Shown piece by piece: positions 37,578 to 48,457 of a stretch of DNA of 64,000 nucleotides. This DNA is from Hymenobacter psychrotolerans DSM 18569 (GTDB lineage Bacteria; Bacteroidota; Bacteroidia; Cytophagales; Hymenobacteraceae). The notes under the pieces are model-generated. The model did not search any database. It had not been told where the DNA came from and was given only the letters and a program-made list of their open reading frames with translations. Both the position numbers and the translations under genes were made by a program. Numbering within the stretch: position 1 is the first letter of the stretch; every line of letters starts with the position of its first letter. Location of the stretch: the NCBI RefSeq assembly GCF_900142395.1, contig NZ_FRAS01000002.1:62001-126000 (forward strand), written 5' to 3'.

Positions 37578-37827
37578 CATTTGACGAGCTTATGAGTAAA
37601 TCCTTAGATAGGGCTCCGAGACACGGTCAGAGTTCAAACGAGTTTTAAGGAATTCTCACAAGTTTGATTTAATACCAGACCTGGCGGAAAACTACTGCGC
37701 GGCGTACCTGTCCGACCCGCAGAGCACTTTTCGCAGAGTCGAACTGTTACGTTCTTTCCGACCATTCTTAAGACTGGCGGAACCAACGGACAGAAAACAA
37801 GCCACCAGCTAATAACAGCTACCCTAC

Positions 37828-40800
37828 ATGGCGTTTGCAAAAAACAAGAAACTGGTACAGGACTTCTCGAAAGTCACCATTTCGCTGGCCTCGCCCGAAT
37901 CCATTCTGGAGCGGTCGAACGGTGAAGTAGTAAAGCCCGAGACGATCAACTACCGGACGTACAAGCCCGAGATGGGCGGCCTGTTTTGCGAGCGGATTTT
38001 CGGTCCCGTAAAGGACTGGGAATGCCACTGCGGCAAATACAAGCGGATTCGCTACAAAGGCATCATCTGCGACCGTTGCGGCGTGGAGGTGACCGAGAAG
38101 AAAGTACGCCGGGAGCGGATGGGCCACATCGAACTGGTGGTGCCCGTTGCGCACATCTGGTACTTCAAGTCCCTGCCCAATAAAATCGGCTACCTGCTGG
38201 GTTTGCCCACCAAGAAGCTCGACCAGATCATCTATTACGAGCGGTATGTAGTAGTACAGCCGGGCGTACTGGGTGAAGAAGGCGTGCAGCAGCTCGACTT
38301 CCTCACTGAAGACGAATATCTCGACATCATCGACAAGCTCCCCCGCGAGAACCAGATGCTGCCGAACGAGGACCCCAACAAATTCATTGCCCGCATGGGT
38401 GCTGATGCGTTGAACATGCTGCTGGAGCGCATCAACCTGGATGAGCTTTCCTATAGCCTGCGTGACTCGGCTGCCCACGAAACCTCGCAGCAGCGTAAGG
38501 CGGAAGCCCTGAAGCGTCTGCGCGTAGTGGAAGCTTTCCGTGACGCCGCAACCCGCGTGGAGAACAAGCCTGAGTGGATGGTAATCCGCATGGTGCCCGT
38601 AATTCCGCCGGAACTGCGTCCGCTCGTTCCGTTGGACGGTGGCCGTTTTGCTACGTCCGACCTGAACGACCTGTACCGTCGCGTAATCATCCGCAACAAC
38701 CGCCTCAAGCGCCTGATCGAAATCAAAGCGCCTGAAGTGATTCTGCGGAACGAGAAGCGCATGCTGCAGGAAGCCGTGGATTCGCTGTTCGACAACTCGC
38801 GTAAGGTTAACGCCGTGCGTGCTGAGGGTAACCGCGCGCTGAAGTCGCTGTCTGATATGCTGAAAGGCAAGCAGGGCCGCTTCCGTCAGAACCTGCTCGG
38901 TAAGCGTGTCGACTATTCGGGTCGTTCGGTTATCGTCGTGGGTCCTGAGCTGAAACTGCACGAGTGCGGTCTGCCCAAAAACATGGCCGCCGAGCTGTTC
39001 AAGCCGTTCATCATCCGTAAGCTCATTGAGCGCGGCATCGTGAAGACGGTGAAGTCGGCCAAGAAAATCGTGGACCGCAAGGATGCTGTGGTATGGGACA
39101 TCCTGGAGAATGTGCTGAAAGGCCACCCGGTGCTCCTGAACCGGGCTCCTACGCTTCACCGCTTGGGTATCCAGGCGTTCCAGCCCCGCCTCATCGAGGG
39201 CAAGGCTATCCAGCTGCACCCGCTCGTTTGTACGGCCTTCAACGCTGACTTTGACGGTGACCAGATGGCTGTGCACGTTCCCCTGGGACCGGCCGCTATT
39301 CTGGAAGCCTCTATGCTGATGCTGGCCTCGCACAACATCCTGAACCCGGCCAACGGCGCGCCCATTGCGGTACCGTCGCAGGACATGGTTCTGGGTCTGT
39401 ACTACGTAACCAAAGGCAAGCGCAGCACCGAAGACGAGCAGATCCAGGGCGAAGGCCGCATCTTCTACTCGGACGAGGAAGTTGTTATTGCCCTCAACGA
39501 AGGTCAGCTTTCGAAGCACGCCTATATTAAGGTGCGCACGAAGGTTCGTGACGAGGAAGATAACCTCGTAACCAAGATCATCGAAACGGTGGCCGGCCGC
39601 GTGCTCTTCAACCAGCTGGTGCCGGAAGAAGTAGGGTTCGTGGATGAGCTGCTGACCAAGAAAAAGCTGCAGCAAATCATTTCGATGGTGTTCAAGCGGA
39701 CCGGCATGGCCCGCACGGCACAGTTCCTCGACGACATCAAGACGCTGGGCTTCCAGTCGGCTTACAAAGGTGGTCTGTCAATGGGTCTGGGCGACATTCA
39801 GATTCCGAAAGAGAAGGACGCTCTGGTAGCGCAGGCGCAAGCCGACGTGAAAGCCGTAACCCAGAACTACCAGATGGGTCTGATTACGGACAACGAGCGT
39901 TACAACCAGGTTATCGACATCTGGACCCGCATCAACAACCAAATCACTGAAACCCTCATGGGTCGCCTCGAAAAGGAGAACCAGGGCTTTAACTCGATTT
40001 ACATGATGATGCACTCCGGTGCCCGTGGCTCGCGTGAGCAGATTCGTCAGCTCGGCGGTATGCGGGGTCTGATGGCTAAGCCGCAGAAGTCGCTGCAGGG
40101 TTCGGTAGGCGAGATTATCGAAAACCCGATTCTGTCGAACTTCAAAGAAGGCCTCGATGTAATCGAGTACTTTATCTCAACCCACGGTGCCCGGAAAGGT
40201 CTGGCTGACACCGCTCTGAAGACGGCTGACGCCGGCTACCTGACGCGTCGTCTGGTAGACGTATCACAGGACGTCATCGTGAACGAGGTCGACTGCGGTA
40301 CCCTGCGTGGCATCGAAACCTTCGCGTTGAAAGACAACGAGGACGTAGTAGAGCCGCTGGCTGAGCGTATCCTGGGCCGCGTAGCGGTGCACGACATAGT
40401 GGACCCGCTGACGGACGAGGTAATCCTGGCCGCTGGCGAGGAAATCACCGAGGACATCACCCGTCGTATCGACAACACCAGCATCGAGTCGGTGGAAATC
40501 CGCTCGGTACTGACCTGCGAATCGAAGCGTGGTATCTGCGGCAAGTGCTACGGCCGTAACCTGTCGTCGGGCCGCATGGTGCAGAAAGGGGAGGCTGTCG
40601 GCGTAATTGCTGCTCAGTCCATCGGTGAGCCCGGCACCCAGCTGACACTGCGTACGTTCCACGTAGGTGGTACGGCTTCGAACATTGCCGTAGAAGCCAG
40701 CCTGCGCGCCAAGTTCGCTGGCGTAATTGAGTTCGAAGACATCCGTACTGTGGAAACCGCCAACGCCGATGGCGAGCCGGTGAAAGTAGTAATGGGTCGT

Positions 40801-42180
40801 TCGGGCGAGATTCGCATCGTGGAGAAAGGCACTGGCAAAGTGTTTATCTCGAACCACGTGCCTTATGGCTCGTTCCTACTCGTTGACGAAGGTCAGGAAG
40901 TAGAGAAGGGCGAGGAGCTGAACAACTGGGACCCCTACAACGCCGTTATTCTGGCCGAGTTCGACGGTACGATTCAGTACGACGCTATTACGGAAGGCAT
41001 CACCTACCGTGAGGAGTCGGACGAACAGACCGGTCACCGCGAGAAAGTAATCATCGAATCGAAGGCGAAGGACCAAAACCCCGCCATCATCGTGCGCCCC
41101 GGCAAAAAGGGCGACATGGAAGGTTCGAAAGGCTACTCTATCCCGGTAGGCTCGCACATCAACGTCGAGAACGGCGAGAAAATCAAGGCTGGTCAGATTC
41201 TGGCCAAGATTCCGCGTGCCGTGGGCAAAACCCGCGACATCACCGGTGGTCTGCCCCGCGTTACGGAGCTCTTCGAAGCCCGTAACCCCTCGAACCCGGC
41301 TGTTGTGTCGGAAATCGACGGTGTGGTAACCTACGGTACGGTGAAGCGTGGTAACCGTGAAATCTTCGTGGAGTCGAAAGACGGCGTCAAGAAGAAATAC
41401 ATGGTGCCGCTGTCCAAGCACATTCTGGTGCAGGACAACGACTTCATCCGCGCTGGCTCGCCGCTTTCCGATGGTGCCATCACGCCGTCCGACATCCTGA
41501 GCATTCAGGGCCCCGGCGCCGTGCAGGAATACCTCGTGAACGAGATTCAGGAAGTATACCGCCTGCAGGGTGTGAAGATCAACGATAAGCACATCGAGGT
41601 GGTAGTTCGTCAGATGATGCAGAAAGTGGTCATCCTCGACGCCGGCGACACGACTTTCCTGGAGCACCAGGTTATCGACAAAATCGTGTTTATGGAAGAA
41701 AACGATACCATCATCGACATGAAGGTGGTAACGAATGCCGGCGACTCGACGAACCTGAAGCCTGGCCAGATTGTAACGGCTCGTCGCCTGCGCGACGAGA
41801 ACAGCAGCCTGCGCCGCCGCGACCTGCAACTGGTGGAAGTACGCGACGCACAGCCGTCCGTATCCCGTCCCACGCTACAGGGTATCACGCAGGCTTCGCT
41901 GGGTACTCAGTCGTTCATCTCGGCCGCATCCTTCCAGGAAACGACCAAGGTGCTGTCGGAAGCTGCCATCCGTGGCAAGGCCGACGAACTGCTGGGCCTG
42001 AAGGAGAACGTAATCGTAGGTCACCTTATTCCGGCCGGTACCGGTCTGCGCGAGTACACTCGTCAGATCGTGGGCTCGAAAGAGGAACTGGAAGCCCAAC
42101 AGGCTGCCAAGACTGAAGAAGCTACGGCTCCCGCTAAGCGTCCCGCTCGTGCGTCACGCCGCGAGTCTGTTTCGGAGTAA
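37828..42180 (+). CDS. rpoC: RNA polymerase beta' subunit
   Basis: A 1450-residue catalytic subunit. The N-terminal zinc ribbon is at about 66-84 ([20 protein letters not shown]). The catalytic NADFDGDQM, which binds the active-site Mg, begins at about 472. Also present are the second zinc site [41 protein letters not shown] in the bridge/trigger region, and [15 protein letters not shown]. The last 25 residues are an Ala/Glu/Arg-rich tail. It starts at ATG 37828 after a 250-base gap without a clear promoter. A terminator follows, then DUF3467, a neighbour typical of Bacteroidota. Confidence 0.99.
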   Translation: MAFAKNKKLVQDFSKVTISLASPESILERSNGEVVKPETINYRTYKPEMGGLFCERIFGPVKDWECHCGKYKRIRYKGIICDRCGVEVTEKKVRRERMGHIELVVPVAHIWYFKSLPNKIGYLLGLPTKKLDQIIYYERYVVVQPGVLGEEGVQQLDFLTEDEYLDIIDKLPRENQMLPNEDPNKFIARMGADALNMLLERINLDELSYSLRDSAAHETSQQRKAEALKRLRVVEAFRDAATRVENKPEWMVIRMVPVIPPELRPLVPLDGGRFATSDLNDLYRRVIIRNNRLKRLIEIKAPEVILRNEKRMLQEAVDSLFDNSRKVNAVRAEGNRALKSLSDMLKGKQGRFRQNLLGKRVDYSGRSVIVVGPELKLHECGLPKNMAAELFKPFIIRKLIERGIVKTVKSAKKIVDRKDAVVWDILENVLKGHPVLLNRAPTLHRLGIQAFQPRLIEGKAIQLHPLVCTAFNADFDGDQMAVHVPLGPAAILEASMLMLASHNILNPANGAPIAVPSQDMVLGLYYVTKGKRSTEDEQIQGEGRIFYSDEEVVIALNEGQLSKHAYIKVRTKVRDEEDNLVTKIIETVAGRVLFNQLVPEEVGFVDELLTKKKLQQIISMVFKRTGMARTAQFLDDIKTLGFQSAYKGGLSMGLGDIQIPKEKDALVAQAQADVKAVTQNYQMGLITDNERYNQVIDIWTRINNQITETLMGRLEKENQGFNSIYMMMHSGARGSREQIRQLGGMRGLMAKPQKSLQGSVGEIIENPILSNFKEGLDVIEYFISTHGARKGLADTALKTADAGYLTRRLVDVSQDVIVNEVDCGTLRGIETFALKDNEDVVEPLAERILGRVAVHDIVDPLTDEVILAAGEEITEDITRRIDNTSIESVEIRSVLTCESKRGICGKCYGRNLSSGRMVQKGEAVGVIAAQSIGEPGTQLTLRTFHVGGTASNIAVEASLRAKFAGVIEFEDIRTVETANADGEPVKVVMGRSGEIRIVEKGTGKVFISNHVPYGSFLLVDEGQEVEKGEELNNWDPYNAVILAEFDGTIQYDAITEGITYREESDEQTGHREKVIIESKAKDQNPAIIVRPGKKGDMEGSKGYSIPVGSHINVENGEKIKAGQILAKIPRAVGKTRDITGGLPRVTELFEARNPSNPAVVSEIDGVVTYGTVKRGNREIFVESKDGVKKKYMVPLSKHILVQDNDFIRAGSPLSDGAITPSDILSIQGPGAVQEYLVNEIQEVYRLQGVKINDKHIEVVVRQMMQKVVILDAGDTTFLEHQVIDKIVFMEENDTIIDMKVVTNAGDSTNLKPGQIVTARRLRDENSSLRRRDLQLVEVRDAQPSVSRPTLQGITQASLGTQSFISAASFQETTKVLSEAAIRGKADELLGLKENVIVGHLIPAGTGLREYTRQIVGSKEELEAQQAAKTEEATAPAKRPARASRRESVSE

Positions 42181-42202
42181 TTCGAAGTTGAATAAATAAG
42201 AG

Positions 42203-42235
42203 AAGCCGGCTGGGGAAACCCGGCCGGCTTTTTCT
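42203..42235 (+). terminator. intrinsic terminator of rpoC
   Basis: Twelve-base arms (42203-42214 and 42219-42230) pair with one G-T pair and close a GAAA tetraloop, followed by TTTTC. Confidence 0.9.
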
Positions 42236-42294
42236 TTTATTCGTACTCGCAACTCTATGCGCTGCTGAGCGGCGCTTCATTTCGCATCTTCCTC

Positions 42295-42648
42295 ATGGCC
42301 CAACAAAACCTACCCGAAGTAGAATCCACTACCCCACAACCTCAGGACCCCAACGCCATCAGCATCGAACTGTCGGAAGACATTGCCGAAGGTGAGTACG
42401 CCAACTTGGCCATGATTGCGCACAGCAACAGCGAATTCGTCATCGACTTTATCCGGTTGATGCCCGGTTTACCCAAGGCGAAGGTCAAGTCTCGCATCAT
42501 TCTCACGCCGGAACATGCCAAGCGGCTGGTAGCTGCTCTGAACGAGAACATCGAGCGGTTTGAGCAAGCCAACGGTGCTATCAAAGAGCAACCCAACGAC
42601 GGCCCGTTGTACCCGATGGGTTTCGGTGGGAAGATAGGAGAAGCCTAA
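42295..42648 (+). CDS. DUF3467 domain protein
   Basis: A 117-residue acidic protein with the DUF3467 pattern: GEYANLAMIAHSNSEFVIDFIRLMPGLPKAKVKSRIILTPEHAKRLVAALNENIERFE, at about 30-90. The family is small, widespread in Bacteroidota and some archaea, and its job is unknown. In Bacteroidota it is commonly the gene after rpoC, as here. The N-terminal 28 residues are Pro/Gln/Glu-rich and probably disordered. The stop codon lies inside the stem of a 25-base-pair terminator. Confidence 0.92.
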   Translation: MAQQNLPEVESTTPQPQDPNAISIELSEDIAEGEYANLAMIAHSNSEFVIDFIRLMPGLPKAKVKSRIILTPEHAKRLVAALNENIERFEQANGAIKEQPNDGPLYPMGFGGKIGEA

Positions 42649-42695
42649 AACGAAGCAGTGCCTGCATATTGCAGGCACTGCTTCGTTTTAGGCTT
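42641..42695. terminator. 25-base-pair terminator overlapping the DUF3467 stop codon
   Basis: Perfect arms (42641-42665 and 42671-42695) with an ATATT loop. The TAA stop (42646-42648) is within the left arm. Confidence 0.9.
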
Positions 42696-42798
42696 GTTGC
42701 CTGCTAACACCGATACAGCTGCGCGGACTCTATGGAGTAGGATGTGGCTTAGTCGGCTCTAGAGGCGATGTAGTGGATGGCTCTATTACCTTCGCTTT

Positions 42799-43683
42799 AT
42801 GAACTACATTATTTATCAAGCCTACGGTAGCCCTATAGTCTTCACTGAACTCCTATTCAGTATCCTTTCCTTGCTACGGGTTACACCCCGCACCGATGAA
42901 ATTCGGGTTCTGGTATATACTGATAATCCTGTGGCAATCGAGAAAGTCTTGGGGCCAGATGCTCCTATACTATATCAACTAGTTGCTGCAGCGCAGTGGC
43001 AGGAGTGGCGCGGAATCATCGACTTTGTGCACCGGGCCAAACTGAAGGTGCTAGAGCACGCCGCTGCCCATTACCCCGGTAACTTGTTGTACGTGGATAC
43101 CGATACTGTCTTTACCCAAGATTCGGCACAGCTCTTTGCGCAGATTGAAGCAGGGCGTCCCGTTTTTCATGTGAGCGAAGGCACGCTGAGAGGCGGAAAC
43201 GTGCTCAACAGAAAAATCTATCGTCGTCTACGGGGGCAGCAGTTCAACGCCAACGGCCGGTCGTTCACCGTTCCGGCCGATACGATGATGTATAACGCCG
43301 GCATGGCTGGCTTTCGGAGCCGTGACGCACAGGTAATTTCGGATATAATAGCAGTGACCGAGGCATTGTATCGGTACTATCCTAAGCACGTAATGGAGCA
43401 GCTAGCGTTCAGCCTGGAGTTACCCAAGCTGGGCACCGTGGTGGAAGGTGAGGCATACGTTGTCCACTACTGGAATATCAAAGCCGAAGTGCGTCCGATG
43501 CTGGAAGCATTCTTCGCAAAATACCAAGGCCGGCCCGCAAAGGAACTGGCGAACCTGACGACTCGCCTCGATTTCGCCGCTGCATCCCAGAGCAAGCTCG
43601 AATACTATAGTCTGGCCGGCTGGCAGCGGGCCCTGCGTAAGCTTATGGGTAAGCAATGGCAAATGCCACAGATGGGCATATAA
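42799..43683 (+). CDS. glycosyltransferase-like protein (GT-A fold)
   Basis: A 294-residue protein that begins NYIIYQAYGSPIVFTELLFSIL and contains LLYVDTDTVFTQD (about 96-108), a metal-binding DxD-type motif seen in GT-A enzymes of the GT8/GT24-like groups. Also AKLKVLEHAA and a C-terminal Trp-containing region (YVVHYWNIKAEVRP). The substrate and exact family are not known; a nucleotide-sugar transferase is likely. It is not next to other glycan genes; it lies between DUF3467 and the str operon. TACCTTCG about 8 bases before ATG 42799 is one base off the -7 consensus. Confidence 0.72.
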   Translation: MNYIIYQAYGSPIVFTELLFSILSLLRVTPRTDEIRVLVYTDNPVAIEKVLGPDAPILYQLVAAAQWQEWRGIIDFVHRAKLKVLEHAAAHYPGNLLYVDTDTVFTQDSAQLFAQIEAGRPVFHVSEGTLRGGNVLNRKIYRRLRGQQFNANGRSFTVPADTMMYNAGMAGFRSRDAQVISDIIAVTEALYRYYPKHVMEQLAFSLELPKLGTVVEGEAYVVHYWNIKAEVRPMLEAFFAKYQGRPAKELANLTTRLDFAAASQSKLEYYSLAGWQRALRKLMGKQWQMPQMGI

Positions 43684-44000
43684 TATAGGGCAGTATAATA
43701 GAGTAAGCTGAATTATTAGCGTAGTACCAAAAGGGAAAGAGATTTTGCCGGGATTATAGAAGGCCTGACTTCATTAGGTGCAATTAGGGGTCGTATGATG
43801 GCTTGGTTGTACTGCAGGGAGCCTAATAGGTCACTTGGCTTCCGCAAAGCGCCGTTTTCAATCGTTCAGGGCACTGAAAACAGCACCAGGCGTTTCCCTA
43901 AAACAAACTATTCCAACTCGTTTGCTATTTCACCACTACTTTTCTACCTTTGCAAGCCTAATTTTTGGGAGAGAACCCTCCTTGACAAAACATACCGTAG
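43684..44000. other. non-coding gap before the str operon
   Basis: A 317-base gap without a convincing gene; it is AT-richer than the flanks. It holds the str promoter at its 3' end (43921-43952). No repeat, tRNA or terminator was recognised, although short open frames are present. Confidence 0.55.
43921..43952 (+). promoter_or_regulatory. promoter of the str ribosomal operon
   Basis: TTTG (43921-43924) and TACCTTTG (43945-43952) separated by 20 bases, about 48 bases before rpsL. Both elements match the Bacteroidota consensus exactly. Confidence 0.85.
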
Positions 44001-44426
44001 ATGCCTACCATCAACCAGTTAGTACGAAAAGGCCGCGAGAAGCTGACGACGAAGTCGAAGTCGCCGGCTCTTGACTCGTGCCCGCAGCGCCGTGGCGTTT
44101 GCACCCGTGTGTACACCACCACGCCTAAGAAGCCAAACTCGGCTATGCGTAAAGTGGCCCGTGTGCGCCTCACCAACGGCAAAGAAGTTAACGCCTACAT
44201 CCCGGGTGAAGGCCACAACCTGCAGGAGCACAGCATCGTGCTGATCCGTGGTGGCCGTGTGAAAGACCTTCCCGGTGTGCGTTACCACATCATCCGTGGT
44301 GCTCTTGACACCGCCGGTGTAAACGGCCGTCTGCAGCGCCGCTCGAAGTACGGCGCCAAGCGTCCGAAGCCAGGCCAGGCCCCTGCAGGCAAAGGTGGCA
44401 AACCCGCTCCCGGCAAGAAAAAGTAA
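44001..44426 (+). CDS. rpsL: 30S ribosomal protein S12
   Basis: A 141-residue decoding-centre protein. [14 protein letters not shown] is the conserved start, followed by [35 protein letters not shown], where the Lys of PKKPNSA is the wild-type streptomycin-site residue. [17 protein letters not shown] follows. The tail after residue about 122 ([19 protein letters not shown]) is a basic Gly/Pro/Lys extension longer than in E. coli (124 residues). It is the first gene of the str group, with a strong promoter upstream. Confidence 0.98.
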   Translation: MPTINQLVRKGREKLTTKSKSPALDSCPQRRGVCTRVYTTTPKKPNSAMRKVARVRLTNGKEVNAYIPGEGHNLQEHSIVLIRGGRVKDLPGVRYHIIRGALDTAGVNGRLQRRSKYGAKRPKPGQAPAGKGGKPAPGKKK

Positions 44427-44512
44427 TTGAAACCGAGTGAGGTAGTGCGAAGTGCTGGATAGCACATGGTTCTTATCCCACTTGCCCGCTACCTCAGCTC
44501 ATTTCTACACCC

Positions 44513-44980
44513 ATGAGAAAGTCAAAACCAAAGAAGCGCATCCTCCTGCCCGACCCCAAGTACAAGGAGACGCTGGTAACCCGTTTCGTCAACTACATGA
44601 TGTACGACGGGAAGAAAAACCTTGCTTACACCATTTTCTACGATGCCTGCGAGCTTGTTGAGCAGCGCACCAAGGAGAGCGGCGTGGAGATGTGGCGCAA
44701 AGCCCTCAACAACGTAATGCCGACCGTAGAAGTGAAGAGCCGCCGCGTAGGTGGTGCTACCTTCCAGGTTCCCATCGAAGTTCGTCCGGACCGTCGTATT
44801 GCCGTAGGTTCGAAGTGGCTGATTCAGTACGCTCGTCGTCGTGGTGAGAAAACCATGAAAGACAAGCTGGCTGGCGAAATCATTGCTGCTGCTAAAGGTG
44901 AAGGTGCTGCCGTTAAGAAAAAAGACGACACGCACCGGATGGCTGAAGCCAACAAGGCCTTCTCGCACTTCCGCTTCTAA
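44513..44980 (+). CDS. rpsG: 30S ribosomal protein S7
   Basis: A 155-residue head protein that starts 16S rRNA assembly. [37 protein letters not shown] and the conserved [37 protein letters not shown] are typical. The length is normal. It starts at ATG 44513, 86 bases after rpsL, and is followed by an imperfect palindrome (44985-45074) before fusA. Confidence 0.98.
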   Translation: MRKSKPKKRILLPDPKYKETLVTRFVNYMMYDGKKNLAYTIFYDACELVEQRTKESGVEMWRKALNNVMPTVEVKSRRVGGATFQVPIEVRPDRRIAVGSKWLIQYARRRGEKTMKDKLAGEIIAAAKGEGAAVKKKDDTHRMAEANKAFSHFRF

Positions 44981-44984
44981 AAAA

Positions 44985-45074
44985 TGAGTGACTGAGTGAA
45001 TGAGTGACGGAGCATTCTGGTTACTGCCACAGCTCCACTAGCACTCATTCAATCATTCGCCCATTCACTCATTC
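44985..45074. repeat. GAGTnACKGAGT repeat palindrome before fusA
   Basis: The left part GAGTGACTGAGTGAATGAG (44986-45004) belongs to a 28-base segment 21/28 identical to 10423-10450. The right part (about 45042-45074) is a degenerate complement containing repeated CATTCA units. The pair forms an imperfect hairpin between rpsG and fusA. Confidence 0.75.
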
Positions 45075-45083
45075 AAAAGAGAC

Positions 45084-47228
45084 ATGGCTGTTAACAAAGA
45101 CCTGCAATACCTCCGGAATATCGGGATTATGGCGCACATCGACGCCGGTAAGACCACGACTTCGGAGCGCATTCTCTATTATACCGGTAAGACCCACAAA
45201 ATCGGGGAAGTGCACGAAGGTGCTGCCACGATGGACTGGATGGAGCAGGAGCAGGAGCGGGGTATCACCATCACTTCGGCTGCTACCACTACGTTCTGGA
45301 ACTACCCCACCGACGCCCAAGGCGACCCGACCCCGGATACCAAGCAGTACAAAATCAACCTCATCGATACTCCCGGCCACGTTGACTTCACGGTGGAAGT
45401 AGAACGTTCGCTGCGCGTACTCGATGGTGCTGTTGCGCTGTTCTGCGCTGTATCGGGTGTGGAGCCCCAATCGGAAACCGTATGGCGCCAGGCTGACAAG
45501 TACAAAGTGCCCCGCATCTGCTTCGTCAACAAGATGGACCGTGCCGGCGCTGACTTCTTCAAAGCCGTCAACGAAATCAAGGAAAAGCTGGGCGCTAACC
45601 CCGTGCCGCTGCAAATCCCGATTGGCGCTGAAGATACCTTCAAAGGTGTAGTTGACCTGCTGACTGGCAAAGCCATCGTATGGGACGACGCTACGCAAGG
45701 CAAATCATACCACGAAATCCCGGTTCCCGAGGATCTGGTGGAAACGGTAGCTGAGTGGCGCGAGAAACTCATCGAAAGCGTAGCCGAGTACGACGACACG
45801 CTGATGGAGAAGTTCTTCGAAGATCCGGAGAGCATCACCCGCGAAGAAATGATGGTGGTAATCCGCAAAGCGGTTATCGACATGAAGTTCTCGCCCGTAA
45901 TGTGCGGTTCGGCCTTCAAAAACAAGGGTGTACAGTCGATGCTGGACGGCGTAATGGCCTACCTGCCGTCGCCGCTGGACATGCCCGCCATCATCGGTAC
46001 CAACCCCGACACCGGCGAGGAAATCGAGCGTCACCCGGACAACGCGGAGCCCTTCACGGCCCTGGCGTTCAAAATTGCTACCGACCCCTTCGTTGGTCGT
46101 CTGTGCTTCTTCCGCTGCTACAGCGGCGTGCTGGACGCTGGCTCGTACGTGCACAACAACCGCACGAACAAGAAGGAGCGTATCTCGCGCCTGATGCAGA
46201 TGCACTCCAACAAGCAGAACCCCATCGACAAAATCCAGGCTGGTGACATTGCCGCTGGTGTGGGTTTCAAAGACATCAAAACCGGTGACACGCTGACCGA
46301 CGAGAAGTCGCGCATCATCCTGGAGTCGATGTCGTTCCCCGAGCCCGTTATCGGCTACGCTATTGAGCCCAAAACTCAGGCCGACGTGGATAAGATGGGT
46401 ATGGCTATTGCCAAGCTCGTGGAAGAAGATCCTACGCTGGTAGTGCAGACTGACCCCGAGACGGGCCAGACCGTACTGAAAGGCATGGGTGAGCTTCACC
46501 TTGAAATCATCATCGACCGGATGCGTCGTGAGTTCAAAGTGGAAATCAACCAGGGTGCTCCTCAGGTTGCCTACAAAGAGGTTCTCACCAAAACGGTTGA
46601 ACACCGCGAGACCTACAAGAAGCAGACGGGTGGCCGCGGTAAATTCGGTGACATCGTATTCGAACTCGGTCCGAAACTGGTTGATCCAGAGAAACCCGGT
46701 TTGGAGTTCGTGAACGACATCACGGGTGGTGTTATCCCCCGCGAATTCATTGCGCCGGTTCAGAAAGGTTTCGAAGAAGCCATGAAGAACGGTCCGCTGG
46801 CGGGCTTCCCCATCGAAGGCATGCGTGTACGCCTGTTCTTCGGTTCCTACCACGACGTTGACTCGGACGCCCTGTCGTTCGAACTCGCGGCCCGTGGTGG
46901 TTTCCGCGAAGCTGGCAAGCAAGCTGGTCCGAAACTGCTCGAGCCGATTATGGCTGTAGAAGTAGTTTCACCGGACGAGTACACCGGCTCGGTAACGGGT
47001 GACCTGAACCGTCGTCGTGGTATCATGAAGGGCATGGACACGAAAGGTGGTGCCAACGTTATCAAAGCTGACGTTCCGCTGTCGGAGCTGTTCGGCTACG
47101 TAACGTCGCTGCGTACCATCTCTTCGGGTCGTGCATCAGCCTCGCTGACCTTCTCGCACTACGACCAGGTGCCCAACAACCTTGCTGAGGCCATCATCGC
47201 CAAGCAAAAGGGTAACGCTATTCGCTAA
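45084..47228 (+). CDS. fusA: elongation factor G
   Basis: A 714-residue translocation GTPase. The P-loop is at about 15-25 ([14 protein letters not shown]), then the switch region [13 protein letters not shown] and [37 protein letters not shown]. Domains II-V follow, with [19 protein letters not shown] and [29 protein letters not shown]. Normal length. It lies between rpsG and rpsJ, as in the str operon. Confidence 0.98.
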   Translation: MAVNKDLQYLRNIGIMAHIDAGKTTTSERILYYTGKTHKIGEVHEGAATMDWMEQEQERGITITSAATTTFWNYPTDAQGDPTPDTKQYKINLIDTPGHVDFTVEVERSLRVLDGAVALFCAVSGVEPQSETVWRQADKYKVPRICFVNKMDRAGADFFKAVNEIKEKLGANPVPLQIPIGAEDTFKGVVDLLTGKAIVWDDATQGKSYHEIPVPEDLVETVAEWREKLIESVAEYDDTLMEKFFEDPESITREEMMVVIRKAVIDMKFSPVMCGSAFKNKGVQSMLDGVMAYLPSPLDMPAIIGTNPDTGEEIERHPDNAEPFTALAFKIATDPFVGRLCFFRCYSGVLDAGSYVHNNRTNKKERISRLMQMHSNKQNPIDKIQAGDIAAGVGFKDIKTGDTLTDEKSRIILESMSFPEPVIGYAIEPKTQADVDKMGMAIAKLVEEDPTLVVQTDPETGQTVLKGMGELHLEIIIDRMRREFKVEINQGAPQVAYKEVLTKTVEHRETYKKQTGGRGKFGDIVFELGPKLVDPEKPGLEFVNDITGGVIPREFIAPVQKGFEEAMKNGPLAGFPIEGMRVRLFFGSYHDVDSDALSFELAARGGFREAGKQAGPKLLEPIMAVEVVSPDEYTGSVTGDLNRRRGIMKGMDTKGGANVIKADVPLSELFGYVTSLRTISSGRASASLTFSHYDQVPNNLAEAIIAKQKGNAIR

Positions 47229-47249
47229 TACCGCTTTCATTCAACAGAC

Positions 47250-47555
47250 ATGAACCAGAAGATTCGCATCAAACTCAAATCCTACGACCACAACTTGGTG
47301 GACAAATCGTCGGAGAAGATTGTGAAGGCGGTGAAGGCTACGGGCGCTATCGTTAGCGGTCCTATTCCCTTGCCGACCGTCAAGGAAAAATTCACCGTAC
47401 TCCGTTCGCCCCACGTGAACAAGAAGTCGCGTGAGCAATTCCAGCTCTGCACCTACAAGCGCCTCGTAGATATCTACTCTACTTCGTCGAAGACGGTAGA
47501 CGCGCTGATGAAGCTGGAACTGCCCAGCGGTGTTGACGTTGAAATCAAAGTCTGA
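47250..47555 (+). CDS. rpsJ: 30S ribosomal protein S10
   Basis: A 101-residue head protein, also the NusE antitermination partner. [29 protein letters not shown], then [36 protein letters not shown] are fully typical. It lies 21 bases after fusA, and a terminator plus a new promoter separate it from rplC, which usually follows directly. Confidence 0.98.
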   Translation: MNQKIRIKLKSYDHNLVDKSSEKIVKAVKATGAIVSGPIPLPTVKEKFTVLRSPHVNKKSREQFQLCTYKRLVDIYSTSSKTVDALMKLELPSGVDVEIKV

Positions 47556-47580
47556 GGACCGGTTTTAGCGAATAGCTAGC

Positions 47581-47620
47581 AAAACGCCCCACTGGCTCTG
47601 CGGAGTTGGTGGGGCGTTTT
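47581..47620 (+). terminator. intrinsic terminator after rpsJ
   Basis: Perfect twelve-base arms AAAACGCCCCAC and GTGGGGCGTTTT with a 16-base loop. It closes the str-rpsJ unit. Confidence 0.85.
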
Positions 47621-47756
47621 CATTTGCTACTTGGCAGAATAAGCAAAGTTCAATTAGCTGCATTCAAGCAAGGTCAGCAACCGAGGCTGGTCGGAGCTAA
47701 AGTCGTGACACTGAAAATATTTCAAAGGGCAGCTAGAATATAACATAACAATTTCC

Positions 47757-47764
47757 TAGCTTTG
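47757..47764 (+). promoter_or_regulatory. -7 promoter element of rplC
   Basis: TAGCTTTG matches TAnnTTTG, about 65 bases before ATG 47829. No clear -33 element was found. Confidence 0.6.
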
Positions 47765-47776
47765 CACTCCCATTCT

Positions 47777-47799
47777 GAAAACGCCACTCGGGCGTTTTC
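47777..47799 (+). promoter_or_regulatory. hairpin at the 5' end of the rplC mRNA
   Basis: Perfect GAAAACGCC/GGCGTTTTC arms with an ACTCG loop, starting about 12 bases after the -7 box. It lies at or near the expected mRNA 5' end, so it could protect the transcript or regulate S10-operon expression. Confidence 0.5.
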
Positions 47800-47828
47800 G
47801 TGTGCGTCTTTTACTAAACCCCAACAGA

Positions 47829-48449
47829 ATGCCTGGCATCATCGGTAAAAAAATCGGTATGACAAGCCTCTTCACTCCGGACGGGAAGAACATTCCTTGC
47901 ACGCTCATCGAAGCGGGCCCGTGTGTAGTGACGCAGGTTAAGACTATCGAAACGGACGGCTACACGGCCATCCAGCTCGGTTACGGCGAGAAGAAGGCGA
48001 AAAATACCACCAAAGCATTGGCAGGTCATTTCGCGAAAGCCGGAACTACTCCCAAAAGAAAACTCGTTGAGTTCCGCACCGACGAGGCAGCCAGCTTTAC
48101 TGCCGGCAGCGAAGTAAACACGTCCCTCTTCGAGGAAGGTGAATTCGTTGACGTAGTAGGCACCTCAAAAGGTAAAGGCTTCCAGGGCGTTGTGAAACGC
48201 TACAACTTCGCCGGTGTAGGCGGGCAGACGCACGGCCAGCACAACCGTGGTCGTCACCCCGGTTCTATTGGTGCCTGCTCGTGGCCTTCGCGCGTATTCA
48301 AAGGAATGCGCATGGGTGGTCGTATGGGCAATGACCGTGTGAAAGTGCAGAACCTGAAGGTTATGCGCATTGTAGCCGACAAGAACCTCATCGTGGTGAG
48401 CGGCTCGATTCCCGGTGCCAAGAATTCATTCGTGGTCCTGGAAAAATAA
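47829..48449 (+). CDS. rplC: 50S ribosomal protein L3
   Basis: A 206-residue protein from ATG 47829 ([15 protein letters not shown] is the family start; the open frame begins 27 bases earlier). The central loop [36 protein letters not shown] reaches toward the peptidyl-transferase centre. Normal length. It heads the S10 group here after a separate promoter. rplD starts eight bases downstream. Confidence 0.97.
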   Translation: MPGIIGKKIGMTSLFTPDGKNIPCTLIEAGPCVVTQVKTIETDGYTAIQLGYGEKKAKNTTKALAGHFAKAGTTPKRKLVEFRTDEAASFTAGSEVNTSLFEEGEFVDVVGTSKGKGFQGVVKRYNFAGVGGQTHGQHNRGRHPGSIGACSWPSRVFKGMRMGGRMGNDRVKVQNLKVMRIVADKNLIVVSGSIPGAKNSFVVLEK

Positions 48450-48457
48450 CCTTGAAG

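Noticed and set aside
43795..44074. Two overlapping short plus-strand frames before rpsL
   Set aside because: They cross the str promoter and rpsL start, and their sequences look random.
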